A stretch of 32,190 nucleotides of DNA from Brachionus koreanus (GCA_016987375.1 PJRA01000297.1:106515-138704); one strand, 5' to 3'; shown: positions 1 to 10,628, counted from the first letter of the stretch. The notes: generated by a model from the letters alone, not told the origin. Numbers and translations are program-made.

Positions 1-105
1 TAAACATAAAGCAATTTCTTCAGCTGATTTAATTCTTATCGGAAAGGCAAATGGAAATTTAGAAAGGTACTCTATAATGACACACAAACCTTTATACCCG
101 TCTCT
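1..105 (-). pseudogene. Ty3/gypsy-type integrase core fragment
   Basis: Read on the minus strand, about 33 codons run open to the left edge. They match the conserved stretch of Ty3/gypsy integrase cores between the first and second catalytic acids; the short signature EYLSKFPFAFPI is visible, followed by KSAEEIA. Upstream in the same frame a TGA occurs at once. On this strand the fragment follows the gag-protease piece with only about 75 nt between them, so reverse transcriptase and RNase H are missing from this copy. The element continues past the left edge. It is a decayed retroelement remnant, not a host gene. Family recognition is from motif memory only. Confidence 0.6.
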
Positions 106-179
106 TCAGAAAACCAAACTGTAAAAACTCTTTGAAAGATAAAGTCAATTTTTAGAATTTTAGCAGTTAATCAATAACA

Positions 180-1712
180 CTACCTCTGTAACCATACTAG
201 TTGTCTGCTTAACCAAATACCAGCATCTGAAATTATGAGCCAATATGCTCCCAACAAAACATCAGTAAAACAACTTGGTACAACCGCTAACTCACATATT
301 ATCGTTTTTCCAAAGGTTTCAATTTTTACAGTTTTTGTCAATTTGGACTCAAACGATTCGCTACCAATCGGTTGAACAAGGCTAACATTCTCTGACATCT
401 CTAGTTTTAGTCTTTGACTAGCTTTTTCTGAAATAACTGACTTTTGAGCACCCGTATGGATTAACATTTCCGCGTCCATACTATTAATTGTTCCATTAAT
501 TTTTAATTCGGTTTGTTGATCATCGTTTTTAAAGCATCCAATACGAACTGCACAAATATCCATTTCTTCATCATCAACGGTTATTTTTTTTAAATTGTTA
601 CGGTAATTTGTGTTTTCATTTTTTCTGTCATCATTTCTAAAGTATTTTCCCTTTCCATATCTATTATAATAATTATTTCTTTGTTGCTTATCTTGTGGTC
701 TCTTATAACTATTCTGATCATTTCTTTTCTCATAATAATTTCTTGAAATATCGTTTCCAGGCTTATTACTCTGAGATCTTTTTCTGTCGTAACAATCTGC
801 CTTAAAATGGCCACTTTTTCCGCAGTAGTAACAATTGAAACAATTCTTTAATTGGCTTCTAAACACATTAATTCTTGTTTCTCTATGTTCTCTCTTTAAA
901 ACATTATTTTCGTATAGAATAGCCCAACTAAATGCCTCATCAATTGTTTCCGGTTCTCTCATATTTATATAACCTTCTACTTCAGGCTTAATATTATATT
1001 TAAATAATCTTATATTCATTTTTTCATCAATATCACTAGTCTGATTTAGACTCAATTGAAATTAGTTAATGTAAACCTCTATAGAACCATTTTGCTTCAT
1101 CTTTACTAACTTTTTTATAACTATATCATCAATATTTTTGTTTCTGAACCTCTTCTTCTTCTCTTTCCTCTTTTTCTAAGAAATTCTTGCTTTAAATCTG
1201 TCCAACTTAATTTTGGATTTGCTTTAAGAACAGCCTTATACACCTGTTGAGCGTTGCCTTTACAATAAGAACCAGCATAGAAAATTTTTTCACTTTGGGG
1301 AATATTTGCATTCCTTTAAATTAGTAACTAAATGACCAGCTTTCTATATCCTCAGACAGTTTTCCTTCAAAATAGGCTGAGCTGAACTCACAGGATAACG
1401 TCTACCATCTTCACGTTTATCCTCTATTTCAATTATAACATCATTAAAATCCCCAATAAAGCTATCCAAATTTCTACTAATTTCCTTTCATTACTCTTAA
1501 TATTAGCTAGCTGTAATACCAACTTCTTTTCTATTTTGATCTTCTCCTAATTTCCTAGTTTCCACATTTAGATTTAGTAATGATTCAAAAGTATTTGGAC
1601 TACGATTTTCTTCACTTAAGCTAATTTAATTTAAACCACTTGTGAGACCATACATGCTTGATGTTTCACTCGAATTATCTTCATTTATTTTTGACATTTT
1701 TTGTTGATACAT
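180..1712 (-). pseudogene. Decayed Ty3/gypsy-like gag with zinc knuckle and protease
   Basis: The minus strand carries a retroelement gag-protease region. Its first ATG is near 1712, but the frame is broken by several stops and shifts between about 1060 and 1700; a capsid-like stretch is readable near 1180-1290. The 3' part is open from about 1055 to 180. It contains a CX2CX4HX4C zinc knuckle (CYYCGKSGHFKADC), a basic Asn/Arg-rich stretch, then a retropepsin-like segment in which the expected D-T-G-A reads HTGA, and a later LLGAYWL that resembles the usual LG.DWL. Loss of the catalytic Asp, in-frame stops and missing RT all indicate an inactive copy. The open part begins from a TTG, so no genuine start exists there. 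Confidence 0.72.
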
Positions 1713-1750
1713 TTTTGTTGTGGATCGTTTATTTTCCCAATATAGTAAAT

Positions 1751-1766
1751 ACCTGAGCTGCTACCA
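1751..1766 (-). other. Candidate tRNA primer-binding site
   Basis: On the minus strand TGGTAGCAGCTCAGGT lies about 40 nt upstream of the gag ATG. It starts with TGG, the complement of a tRNA CCA end, and its first nine bases equal the initiator-methionine-type PBS used by many LTR elements. The position between a putative LTR end and gag is the expected one. The second half does not match the usual iMet primer, so the priming tRNA is uncertain. Confidence 0.4.
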
Positions 1767-1768
1767 AC

Positions 1769-1929
1769 TGTGAATGAAAGAATATGATGTGTTATAAAAT
1801 ATTTATTAGAACTAATTAAGAAATAGTAAAGGATCAATTATTTTATAATAATAAAATAGGTTATTCTAATATTAGTAAATTAGATCATAGAAAAAATAGA
1901 ATTAATGAGATAAAAAATATTGAAAAACA
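1769..1929 (-). repeat. Possible 5' LTR of the Ty3/gypsy-like element
   Basis: If the PBS is right, the LTR should end just beyond it. On the minus strand a segment can be drawn from TGTTTTTCA (1929) to TTCACA (1769), giving TG...CA ends, about 161 bp, with an AATAAA inside. The partner LTR lies outside the window, so neither boundary can be checked here. Confidence 0.25.
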
Positions 1930-2448
1930 ATGAGAGCGTTAGCGTTAGACATCAACAGAGCCGCTAATAATTTGCTTAGAATCCGAGAAAATGTTCGTGA
2001 AAATCAAGTTAAGCAAGACAATGACAATTCGGAATAAGAAATATTTACCTGAAGTCAAGAAGACTATGACTATGTCCTTTTGACAATCTCCGATGATGAC
2101 AAATAGCTTCTTGAGGCTCAAAACCTCATTCTCATCTTTATGTCAAGTCAAAGACATTTATTTTCGATTTCAGTTGTATGAACTAGTTTGCGAAGCGTGC
2201 GTTTTTCCTGATATGTTCGCTAGAAATTGCTTCGATTTGTTATAAGAATATAATTTAACATTTAATTTCAATACATGCAAATCAGTTAAAGGCATAAGAG
2301 CGGCAGTAAATGAACTCTTAATAAAAAACATGTTAATCTAAAATTAGGAATTTTTAAGGAAAGAGATTTAATCTTGTTAATCAGAGAAGAAAACTACCAA
2401 GGTACTGTGATTTTTGAAACAAGAAACAAAAACAAATATTCCAAATAA
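1930..2448 (+). pseudogene. Broken unrecognised ORF
   Basis: An ATG at 1930 opens a protein-like reading (MRALALDINRAANNLL, then RENVRENQ) interrupted by TAA, TGA and TAG codons. Coding-like sequence then goes on in another frame near 2168-2330 (FQLYELVCEACVFPD, then SVKGIRAAVNELL) and again to a stop at 2446-2448. Amino acid use is protein-like between the breaks, so I read it as a decayed gene, probably a mobile-element ORF given its surroundings. I do not recognise the family. It begins directly after the putative LTR boundary. Confidence 0.4.
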
Positions 2449-3397
2449 AAATAACTTATAATTGAATATAAATGTTCAAAAAATAGTTTTTTATACCAAT
2501 CGATTAATAAATTGGAAATATTTTTTTTTATAATTTAAAAAAATATTTTAAAATTTTTGAATTATATTAACATAATTTTTTTTTAAATTTGAAAAACAAA
2601 TTTAACTTTTAATTTTTTTATATTTTGAAATTAATAATAATTAAAGTTATTAAATACCCACAGCGATGCATGATTTTTAACATCATTCTTTAAATTTATT
2701 GAAACACAATAAATTGTATAAGTAAAATTTTCTTCACCTGAGTATTTTATAAAACTTTTTAAAAAGTTGAAATTAACTTTAGACCTTTTTCTAATTTTTT
2801 TAATTTCAATTTCTCTATCTCATTTTTGAAACTGCTTATTTTCATTTAATTTTTTTTTATAAAAAAATTTAGCCGATATTTGATTAAACGAAAGAATTAA
2901 CACAAACCAGACAACCAATTTTCGAAAAATATTTTTTCTTCAAGGACTTTTTCGTCAGCGGAAGACAAATGTATAGTTGTTGGTTCCTCACCGGTTTTCT
3001 AAACAATTAAACAATTCTTTATGATTTTTAATTGATAATATGTGATTTTTTGTAAATTGAATTCCTTTTTAGTTACTTAACCCTATTTTTTCTTTTAGTG
3101 ACGAAAATACTATATCAGATTTTGGTTTATGAATAATTTAGGTATTTCCTTTGGGATCATATACCGTCCTCGATTAGGAAGAATCGAACATAGAAATTGT
3201 TGCCTCTCTAGATTAAGAATTTGGACTCTCGATTTACAATAAATAGTGATGTTAAGAAAATATTGATTTAAAAAAAAATTCAGCTATTTTATCATATATA
3301 GATCAAAAAAATGGAGACAGTGAACAATAAAAAAATATCTTCACCACATGTATTAAGACAAGAATAGGGAAAAAAGATATGTAAAATAAATTTTTCC
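2449..3397. other. AT-rich stretch without recognisable gene
   Basis: This is nearly pure A/T with long T and A runs around 2515-2650. No ORF of useful length, tRNA or clear terminal inverted repeat was found on either strand. Confidence 0.5.
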
Positions 3398-3714
3398 ATG
3401 AGCACCAAAGAAAAACCAGCTACATCATGTATGTCAACATCAAGAAAAATGACAATTTCTCGGGTTTAAATTTCCAAAAAGTCAAACAACTCATCTCCCA
3501 CAATTCAACAAGTAAGATCATCCAACTCAGAGCAGTCAAATAATCAATCGTCTGATTTCAAAACGCTTTTTTTAGCGGTATTATATTTTTTTCTAAAAGC
3601 AAGTTTCAAGATGAATGGATTTCATGTGAAAATTTCTCTAATTGGATCTTTGGTGACTGTTGGTTTAGAGTCCTGAGGCCCAATGACTCTTTCTATTGTA
3701 GAGTTAGTTTTTAA
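3398..3714 (+). pseudogene. Possible hAT transposase N-terminal fragment
   Basis: An ATG at 3398 starts a Ser/Asn-rich reading (MSTKEKPATSCMSTSRKMT) with one in-frame TAA. After a frame change near 3570-3600 a segment with the pattern F-x-x-x-W ... W-I ... D-S-F-Y-C-R-V ends at a TAA at 3712-3714. Spaced Trp residues followed by a Cys are typical of the BED/TTF-like zinc finger at the start of hAT transposases. The second Cys pair and the His residues are not seen, so the assignment is tentative. No terminal repeats could be matched. Confidence 0.3.
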
Positions 3715-4254
3715 TAAAATAGAAAATTAAAAACCTTAGATATTTAGAAGTCCAAATTTTAATAATTGCTATTATTGAAATATGGCTGCCCGGGATTAAA
3801 ATAACGAAAAATATCACGCGTAATAACAAGTGTAAAATTGGGTAGATTAAAGCATAAAATCGCGTTTATTAAATAATATAAGCATAATGCATCAAAATGC
3901 ATTAAATAATGTTATTTTATATCTTAAGATTAACTAATTAATACTCGTTATTTTGAAATTTTAGAAAAATTATTTAACCTATCAATATATCTAAATAATT
4001 CATTAAAAGTTTTGAATGAAAATATATTGGTAAAATTTATTAAAATAAAAACGTATTTTACAGAATAATTAACATCTAATTGACAAACTGATTTAAAATC
4101 GAAAATAAGATTTAAGATTGCGAAAATAAGATTTTTTTAAAATTAATAGTTTAAAATAATGACTATTTAACAAGAATAAAATTAAATTATTTAGCTAGGA
4201 AAGTCTAAGATAGAAAAAAATTGATAATTCTAATAGAAATTCAATGATTCTTGA
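3715..4254. other. Non-coding AT-rich stretch
   Basis: No gene seen. A 21-base motif built on two ATGCAT cores (3886-3906) recurs with one mismatch at 23983-24003, so it may belong to a small dispersed repeat. The rest is A/T-rich and stop-dense in all frames. Confidence 0.45.
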
Positions 4255-4685
4255 CAGAAACTCAGCTTCCATTAGTACTGCTTACGCTAGTTTTGTTGTT
4301 AAATATGCTTGTTTCGTTGTTTCCCAGTCCACTGGCTAATCGCTGTCATTAAAGATGTTTTAGGTTTCTTCCTTTGCTGTTGACAGATTTCACTGTCAAA
4401 ATTCACGTTTTATCAGCTTTCTCATTGTCTAATTTATATTTATAGCACATTGCACGCTTTAAGAGGTCTACTCTCACCGGATCCAAACTCCTTCTACTTG
4501 TTCGAGATGAAGACTAAACAAATTTATAAATTAATGAATTAAAATAAAATTAGATCTTTAATTACTTACTGTCAATTCATTTTCAGAAAGCTTTTTTTGT
4601 GTGAATTAATGATCGACTACTTTAAGCGCCCATTTGATTGGAGTTTAGCAATGGATTTTAGAGACTATGTCAATGGCGTATTGTC
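4255..4685 (+). pseudogene. Possible tyrosine-recombinase (Crypton/DIRS-type) fragment
   Basis: Three short coding-like pieces in shifting frames follow one another. A segment with AYASFVVKYACFVV (about 4280-4345) resembles the N-terminal SAM-like core-binding domain. A second contains CLIYIYSTLHALRGLLSP (about 4425-4490), similar to the S.I...H...G...P pattern before the linker. A third, LCELMIDYFKRP then FRDYVNGVL (about 4597-4680), resembles the start of the catalytic domain. The catalytic R-H-R-Y residues are not visible, because the frame ends at 4680 just before the first Arg would come. The assignment rests on pattern similarity alone and could be wrong. Confidence 0.33.
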
Positions 4686-4853
4686 ATAAAATTTGTCTTT
4701 AATATTTTTAGGCTTACAATATAAAATAAGCAAAAAAAAGAATTTTAAATAAAAAGTATTTAAGATTTACCGGTTAACTGATCGAACCAATTCTCAATAC
4801 AATTTAAGAATTTTGTAGAAGTATTTTAATTTTTTAATTCCTTTAGATTCTGA

Positions 4854-7012
4854 ATGAGTTCTTCAAAAGACGAAAAATCATCCAGTGAAATGGATATCGC
4901 TGATCAATAAGATCAATGTGCAAAACTAGCTGCAGAATCTAGTCGAAGATTCAATTAAACTTCTTAGAAACGTGAGAAAAAAGATCAATAAAAAAAGAAA
5001 ATTGATCAAAGTATAATTAAGATAACAAATTAGTTTGTTAATAATTTCTTTGAAGAAAAATGATGAATCAAACGTGCCTCCAATAGATATGAAAGCATTT
5101 TTTGATGTACCTCCTAACGTAATAATTTTAAATAATTTTGATAATGCATTTATTACTTTAAAAGATTTCAGTGATCTCTTTATATGGGTATAACATCTCG
5201 ATTGTCTCTTCCTGAAACTCATTCTGAAATTCTTTTTTGATTTTGTAAAATTAATTTTACAAAAAACGAATTCTTTGCTAGAAACATACTATTGGTATTT
5301 TTTAAAAGATAATTTTTTCCTGGAAAATGCTTTTCTTACTTCAAATTACTTTAAAAAAAGAAAGAAAAAACTGAATTCTAAAAAATGATTTAATAATTGA
5401 AAAAAGACTATGTCATTTATGTAAGGATGAATTGTTTAAAAATTCTTGTCCTAAAAAATAAGGATGTTTAAACGACTTGTTTTCGACTGTCTTCACATGG
5501 ATTTAACTATTCAAATGAACTAAATCAAATTTCATTGGTTATTTTTAATGATGATGTAACGTATACTAAAAGCGTAGCTAATCAAATGTGGGCTGTTTTC
5601 TAAATTATTTCCGAATTACCTCCAATTTTGCGAGGCTCATTTGAAAATTATTAATAATAGAAGATGGCATTGATTTTAATGGAAATAAAATACAGGTAAT
5701 TATTCATGCTTTCATAGCAGATAGTCCTGGAAGATCTAAGGTTCTAAATACGTTACATTTTAATGGAAAATTTGGCTGTTGTGCTGAAAATGTTTCTACA
5801 TCCTACTGTTTTTGAATAGCAAACCATTTATCCAATGAGGCCTGGAATTGAAACCCGAACACATTCAGACTACATTTTCCAAGTTAATAATGCAGAGTCG
5901 ATAGGGGAACCGTATAGAGGAATAAAAGGTTTTTCTTATATGTCGAATTGGTTAACTATTCCAGAAACAATCTGCATTGATTATACAGTATGTTGCAAAA
6001 GTTGAGAAATTAATTATTTTATTTATCTAGATTTTTTTATATATTGAATTTTACAAATATTAGAGTGAAAAAGAAAAAAAAATTAAAGCACTAATTTGAA
6101 AATTTTTTTTTTCTCTTCAATTTGATATATCAAACTCACCATAGAAATATAATTATCTTCTAAAAATTAAAAAATAAAAGTCGGTGCAAAAGTTTAGAAA
6201 TTCGGGTAATCTAATAGTTTTAACAATCATTACTACCTTTTTATAACTACCTGTATGCATATGTGCTTGTTAGGGACATTTAAGTATACAATTAGGATGC
6301 TCTTTTCCCCAAAAAACTATATTTTCGATTACTTCATGTGTATAATTCCAAATATTTTATATGTTTGTTGTTAATTAAAATTATAAAGGCAGAAATATTT
6401 TTCAAATTGAAAGTGTTTTTAAAAATTAAGCTTCCAATTGAATCATCTCGTACCACTAGATCTTTGAATGAACGTTTCATTTCAAAGCAAATGAATGGCG
6501 TAATTTGGCTTTTTTTTTAGTTATCGCCATATTGAAAGGGATATCACCTACAAACTATTTCAATAATTAAGTTAAATATATTATTTTTTTGCGAATTTTA
6601 TGCCAGGAATCAATCTCAATAGAAGATTTAAAGGATGAAAATAACATTATAACTGAGTTTTGCACAGAATATGAAATTCTTTATGGTAGACAATCCATGA
6701 CATTTAACCTTCACAGTCATTTGCATTTAGTAAATCAGGTGAGACGCTTTGGTCCGTTAATTAAATGTTAATGGTTTGCTTTTGAAAATATTTTTCGAAT
6801 AACGCGCGACCTTTTTTACGGAACAAGAAATTTTGAGGCTCAAATAGCGCACAACATGATCAAAAAGCAAATTACAAAAAAAATATTCAAAAATTAAGCA
6901 GAGAATGTAAATCTCAATCTATCAAAAGGTTTATTGAGACTAATTTAAACCTTCAAACTGATTTAACTAATCGACTGCTAGATCAAAGTAAAAAGGGAAT
7001 TTTGAACTAAAA
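4854..7012 (+). pseudogene. Decayed CMC (CACTA/EnSpm-like) transposase
   Basis: An ATG at 4854 begins a long broken reading. Segments in order: a charged N-terminus with several stops; a zinc-finger-like CHLC...C...C near 5410-5470; LVIFNDDVTYTK then QMWAVF...ISELPP (5530-5640), the usual D-G/W-P/E-L-P-P block of tnp2-like transposases; FIADSPGRSK then FNGKFGCC (5710-5785), the D-x-P-x-R...NGK-x-GC block; GIKGFSYMSNWL (5920-5955); ERFISKQMNG (6465-6500); YEILYGRQSMTFNLHSHLHL then RFGPL (6670-6760); and WFAFEN then YGTRN and QIAHNM (6770-6865). The last blocks are the standard C-terminal part of these proteins. Frameshifts, stops and a degenerate stretch at about 6000-6400 make it inactive. 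I found no CACTA-type ends. Confidence 0.68.
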
Positions 7013-7109
7013 TTTTATGAGAGAAATTTAATTAATCTGGAAAACAACTTGTTTGTTTATCAAAGCCCAAAAGGTTACATAAATTCAAAAGGTTGTCTAA
7101 AAACCCTTT

Positions 7110-8850
7110 TTCAAATTGATTGATAATAATTTTTTTTATCGATTCATGTTCTTCAGAAACTCTAGACAAAGCGATTGAATACCTCACAGCTAACATCAAA
7201 AATGCTTTAGCCGAATCCAAAAAATTATTTGAGTTTAAAAAATAATAATGTGCTTTTTTTCCAATCCCAAAATCAATACTTATACTTGTCAAAACAAAAA
7301 GAAGGTTAAGAAAAACTTTTCAAAAAAGACAACTCCGTGAACACAAGAAAATTTTAAATTCAGTGAACTACAGACTATCAAAAATTCTCAAATAACTGAA
7401 TATTGATAAGACTAAAGATGAATTTTCACAACTCGCTAATTTTAATCAAGCAGATACGAGTCATTGGCAATTAATTAAAAAACTAGAAAATAAAGATTTT
7501 ACTCACAAGGATATTCCAAAAATTAAGATGCATGACGTTAAAATTACAGAAAACAACGAAATCACCGAAGCTTTCGCAGATTATCTAGCCAATACCTTTT
7601 CAAAGAAAAATGAAAACCAAATTATTCAGCAACAAGACTTCGAAAACCATAGTTTTGGTATAAATGAAAACATTTCAACAGATGAGTTAGCAAAGGCGAT
7701 TAAAAATTATCTCAAATAAAAGATCGAGCGGATACGATGGTTTATCAAACAAAATCCTTAAAAACTTGCCGTACAAGACTCTAAAACAAATTCATTTAAT
7801 ATTTAATTATTCAATTAAATTAGGACATATTCCAAGTGAATGGAAGAAGGCAAGAGTAATAGTTATTTTAAAAAAAGTTAAGCCTCAAGATGATCCCGGT
7901 TCCTATAGGCCTATATCATTAATATGCTGCTGAGGCAAGCTTTTATAAAAAATAATTAACCAAACATTACTAAACTAGGCCGAAAAAAATCAGATACTAC
8001 CCAACAGTCAAGCAGGATTCAGAAAAGAGAGATCAACACAAGATCATATTTTAAGAATCAATCAATCAATTTGTGAAGACTTTGATGACAAAAAATTAAC
8101 AGGGGCCGTTTTTTTGACCTAGAAAAAGCCTTTGATAAGGCATCGCATTACGGGATCATTAAAAAACTGAGCAATTAAGGATTAAACAAGTGCCTATTAA
8201 ACTGGGTTATCAACTTCCTGAGAAATAGGACCTTCCATGTGAATTATAAGGACTGCGTTTCAGCGGAAAAGTCAACAAATTGCGGAGTTCCACAAGGCAG
8301 CTGTCTCTCACCAATTATCTTCATTATTTATTTAAGTGACATTGCAGATACTTTGCCAGAGAATGTAAAAATAGCACTGTTTGCTGATGACCTATGCATC
8401 TGGATGACTTGTAAATCATTAAAAGAACTAGAAAAACATCTTCAATCTGCTATAAATAAAGTCAAAATTAACATTTCAAAAACCTGTTACACAAAATTTA
8501 CAACAGCAGGACAAAGAAAAAAACTATGAGGTCAAATACAAATTAAAGCTTCAAATCGGTAGTCTTGAAGTACCGTTAAAACCAAATCCCACATTTCTGG
8601 GTATAAAGCTTGACCCTAAAATTATTACCAACCACACTTGGAACAACTAAAAAAGAAGCTTATTCCTAAAACATACTTACTCAAAAGAATTAAAAATTTC
8701 AATCGGGCAAATTCCTTATCCTTAAACGTCCAGTTGTATAAGTCGTTAATTAGATCCCTTATTGACTACTGTTTTGTCATAATTAATGTAGGGACTGAAA
8801 GAATCAAGCCAAGCCAAACAAATATGAGCAAACGGCTTTCAACCAAAATA
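7110..8850 (+). pseudogene. 5'-truncated jockey-type LINE with broken reverse transcriptase
   Basis: A non-LTR retrotransposon ORF2 remnant. From about 7150 a linker with a KRRLRKTFQKR-like segment precedes the RT domain. RT blocks follow in shifting frames: PGSYRPISLI (7900-7925), SQAGFRKERSTQDHIL (8010-8060), FFDLEKAFD (8110-8140, catalytic Asp kept), CGVPQGSCLSPIIF (8280-8325), FADDLCIW (8380-8405, catalytic Asp pair kept), FLGIKLDP (8595-8620), and LYKSLIRSLIDYC (8735-8775). Stops and shifts (near 7718, 7930, 7975, 8176, 8527) break the frame. The apurinic endonuclease domain is absent, fitting the 5' truncation usual in LINE insertion. The last reading ends at 8851-8853. Confidence 0.82.
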
Positions 8851-8864
8851 TGAATCGCTACAAA

Positions 8865-8880
8865 ACACCAATATTGGTGT
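8865..8880. repeat. Perfect 16-bp palindrome
   Basis: ACACCAATATTGGTGT reads the same on both strands. It sits just after the LINE reading ends and just before the next open frame, so it may mark a junction of two insertions or simply be a small hairpin in the LINE 3' end. Confidence 0.5.
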
Positions 8881-9486
8881 GTAAGGGTCACAAAAAGGAA
8901 ATATGTTTCAGATTTACAAAGCGATTCGAAGTCAGAAAGTAATTTAATTTTCGGAAACGAATTTTTAAAAAAAAAAATTTATGAGTTTGAAAATCAGATA
9001 ATTTTGCTTAATGAAATGTTAAATAATAAAAAAAAAGAAATAGAAAATTTGGAATTTAAAATTGATCAATTAAAAAATAATTTTAATGATTGTGAAATGG
9101 ATAAATTAAAAAAGTTTTCTTTAAATTTTTTGAGTAATTTTTGCAGCATTAATGATATTGATTTTCTTATGTATCAGTTTAGTGGTGAGGAAGGTGACCT
9201 AACTCATTTGAGCTCAAAATATCCGAGTATTAAAATAAAATGTTTGTTTAAAAAAGAAATTGAGTTTTTACTAGATAAAAGTAACATAAGTGAACATTTG
9301 TTTTTCGGAAAGTTATGTTTTTTTTTATTCCATCAATTAATAATTGGGCTATCAGAAACGCTGAAAAAATGTTAAGTGAATTCAATGATAATATTCTTGC
9401 TGCAACAGATTTTATCTCCGAAAAGAGACCAAACTTAACTTTAAGTTTAGTTAAGCTCAATACAGCGATATTTTTAAAGCAAAAAT
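8881..9486 (+). pseudogene. Coiled-coil ORF, possible hAT transposase C-terminal end
   Basis: The frame is open from 8881, with the first ATG at 9019, to about 9307. There a run of T shifts the frame and the reading continues to a TAG at 9484-9486. The first half is Lys/Glu/Asn-rich with heptad-like Leu/Ile spacing (about 8970-9110), so a coiled coil is likely. The second half ends with EKRPNL followed by LVKLNTAIFLKQK. This resembles the E-K-R-x-x-L...V...L-I-F-L-K end of hAT dimerisation domains. No catalytic residues can be assigned. It could instead be a decayed host coiled-coil protein. Confidence 0.35.
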
Positions 9487-9618
9487 AGACAAAAACTTTC
9501 ATCATTACTTATGTTGAAGTCTGTTTAGACTTCTTTTGTGGGATAAATAAATAAAAAGACTGCTTTAAAAATGCTTCATTGGAATCCGAAATTAATAACA
9601 GAAACAATAGTTTATATA

Positions 9619-10626
9619 ACGGGTAATGCATAAGTAAATGGACAAACAAAAACAGTCAAAAATATGACTTTACAAATGGCAAAATCCGACATTGTGGCGC
9701 ACTTTACTAAGCTCGAAACACTATAAATAATACGATCAACCGTATTCAAATTGGAGATCCGATCAAGGACAATAAGAGAACGGGTCGTCCAACTACCTTG
9801 ACAGCTGCAAGGAAGACAAAACTGAAGAGATTGACCAATAACCGAACTGGGGGCGTCTAGCAAGAAAATTTAATGTCCACCATACAACAGTTGGCCGGCA
9901 ATTAACAAAAATGGATATTTCATATAGTAAACGTGAAAAAACACCAAAATATAGCGCCGTACAGCATGAGAAAGCCAAGAAATTGAGTAAAAAACTTTCA
10001 AATATGCTATATCGTTCACCATGTTCGCTTATTTTGGACGACGAAAAATACTTTACTATGGCGGGCGACAACATGCCGGGAAATACTGGATATTACACAA
10101 ATAACAAGTCTTCTTGTCCGGAAAGTGTTCGCTTTGCCGGAAAAGAGAAGTTTCTAAAGAAGGTGTTTGTTTGGATAGCCATATCCGATCGAGGAATGTC
10201 AAAGCCACTTTTTCGACCATCAAATCGGTTGCCATCAATTCCGATATCTATATCGACGAATGCTTGAATAAACGACTGCTCCCATTTATACATGAGTATC
10301 ATGAAGACCTTGACTACGTTTTTTGGCCTGACTTAGCGTCTGCTCACTATTCTATGGTAAGCACGACATGTATGAACGAAAATGTAAATTATGTGACCAA
10401 AGATGTCAACCCGCCAAATATCCCTCAAGCGCGCCCAATCGAAAATTTTTGGGGTTGTTTGAGTGAAAAAGTACACGAGGGAGGTTGGCAAGCCTCAACA
10501 GAGCNNNNCGTAATTCTATTAAAAAATAAATTCTTTACATCAGAAAAAAAACCAGAACTTAATATCATTTTTATTTTTTGAAATATTCGCTTTTAATTTT
10601 TGTCCACTTACTTGTGCATCACCCGT
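9619..10626 (+). mobile_element. Tc1/mariner-family transposon, complete ends
   Basis: A 1008-bp element with terminal inverted repeats of about 28 bp. The left end ACGGGTAATGCATAAGTAAA and the inverted right end ACGGGTGATGCACAAGTAAG differ at only three positions over these 20 bases. Both ends are flanked by TA (9617-9618 and 10627-10628), the target duplication of this superfamily. The interior holds a broken transposase on the plus strand and a 4-base assembly gap at 10505-10508. A partial inverted copy of its right half lies at 13112-13490. Confidence 0.88.
9664..10504 (+). pseudogene. Broken Tc1/mariner transposase
   Basis: The enzyme would bind the element's ends and carry out cut-and-paste transposition. 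Visible in order, across at least three frames: an N-terminal helix-turn-helix region beginning near MTLQMAKSDIV; a GRPTTLT linker (GRPR-like); a second HTH, LARKF-like with HHTTVGRQL; first catalytic Asp in LILDDEKYF (about 10030-10050); VFVWIAISDRG; second catalytic Asp in FWPDLASAHYS (about 10322-10355); and the third acid in RPIENFWG (about 10432-10455). There are 36 residues between the second Asp and the final Glu. A stop near 9721, a TAG at 9858-9860 and a frameshift near 10220-10230 inactivate it. Confidence 0.8.
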
Positions 10627-10628
10627 TA

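Noticed and set aside
590..814. Minus-strand 74-codon open frame inside the gag region
   Set aside because: It is an overlapping frame of the gag zinc-knuckle and basic region, without an independent motif.
4926..5222. Minus-strand 98-codon open frame
   Set aside because: It is antisense to the CMC transposase remnant and has only Phe/Leu/Ile-rich low-complexity content.
1930..6000. Alternative genetic code with TAA/TAG read as Gln
   Set aside because: Several broken ORFs look continuous if TAA/TAG is Gln, for example near 1930-2110 and 4854-5040. But the GPCR and channel genes end normally at TAA, and the LINE has stops at positions where Leu, Glu or Trp is expected. Decay of transposons under the standard code explains all of it.
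9793..10302. Several minus-strand open frames over the mariner element
   Set aside because: They are antisense shadows of the transposase, whose catalytic motifs are on the plus strand.
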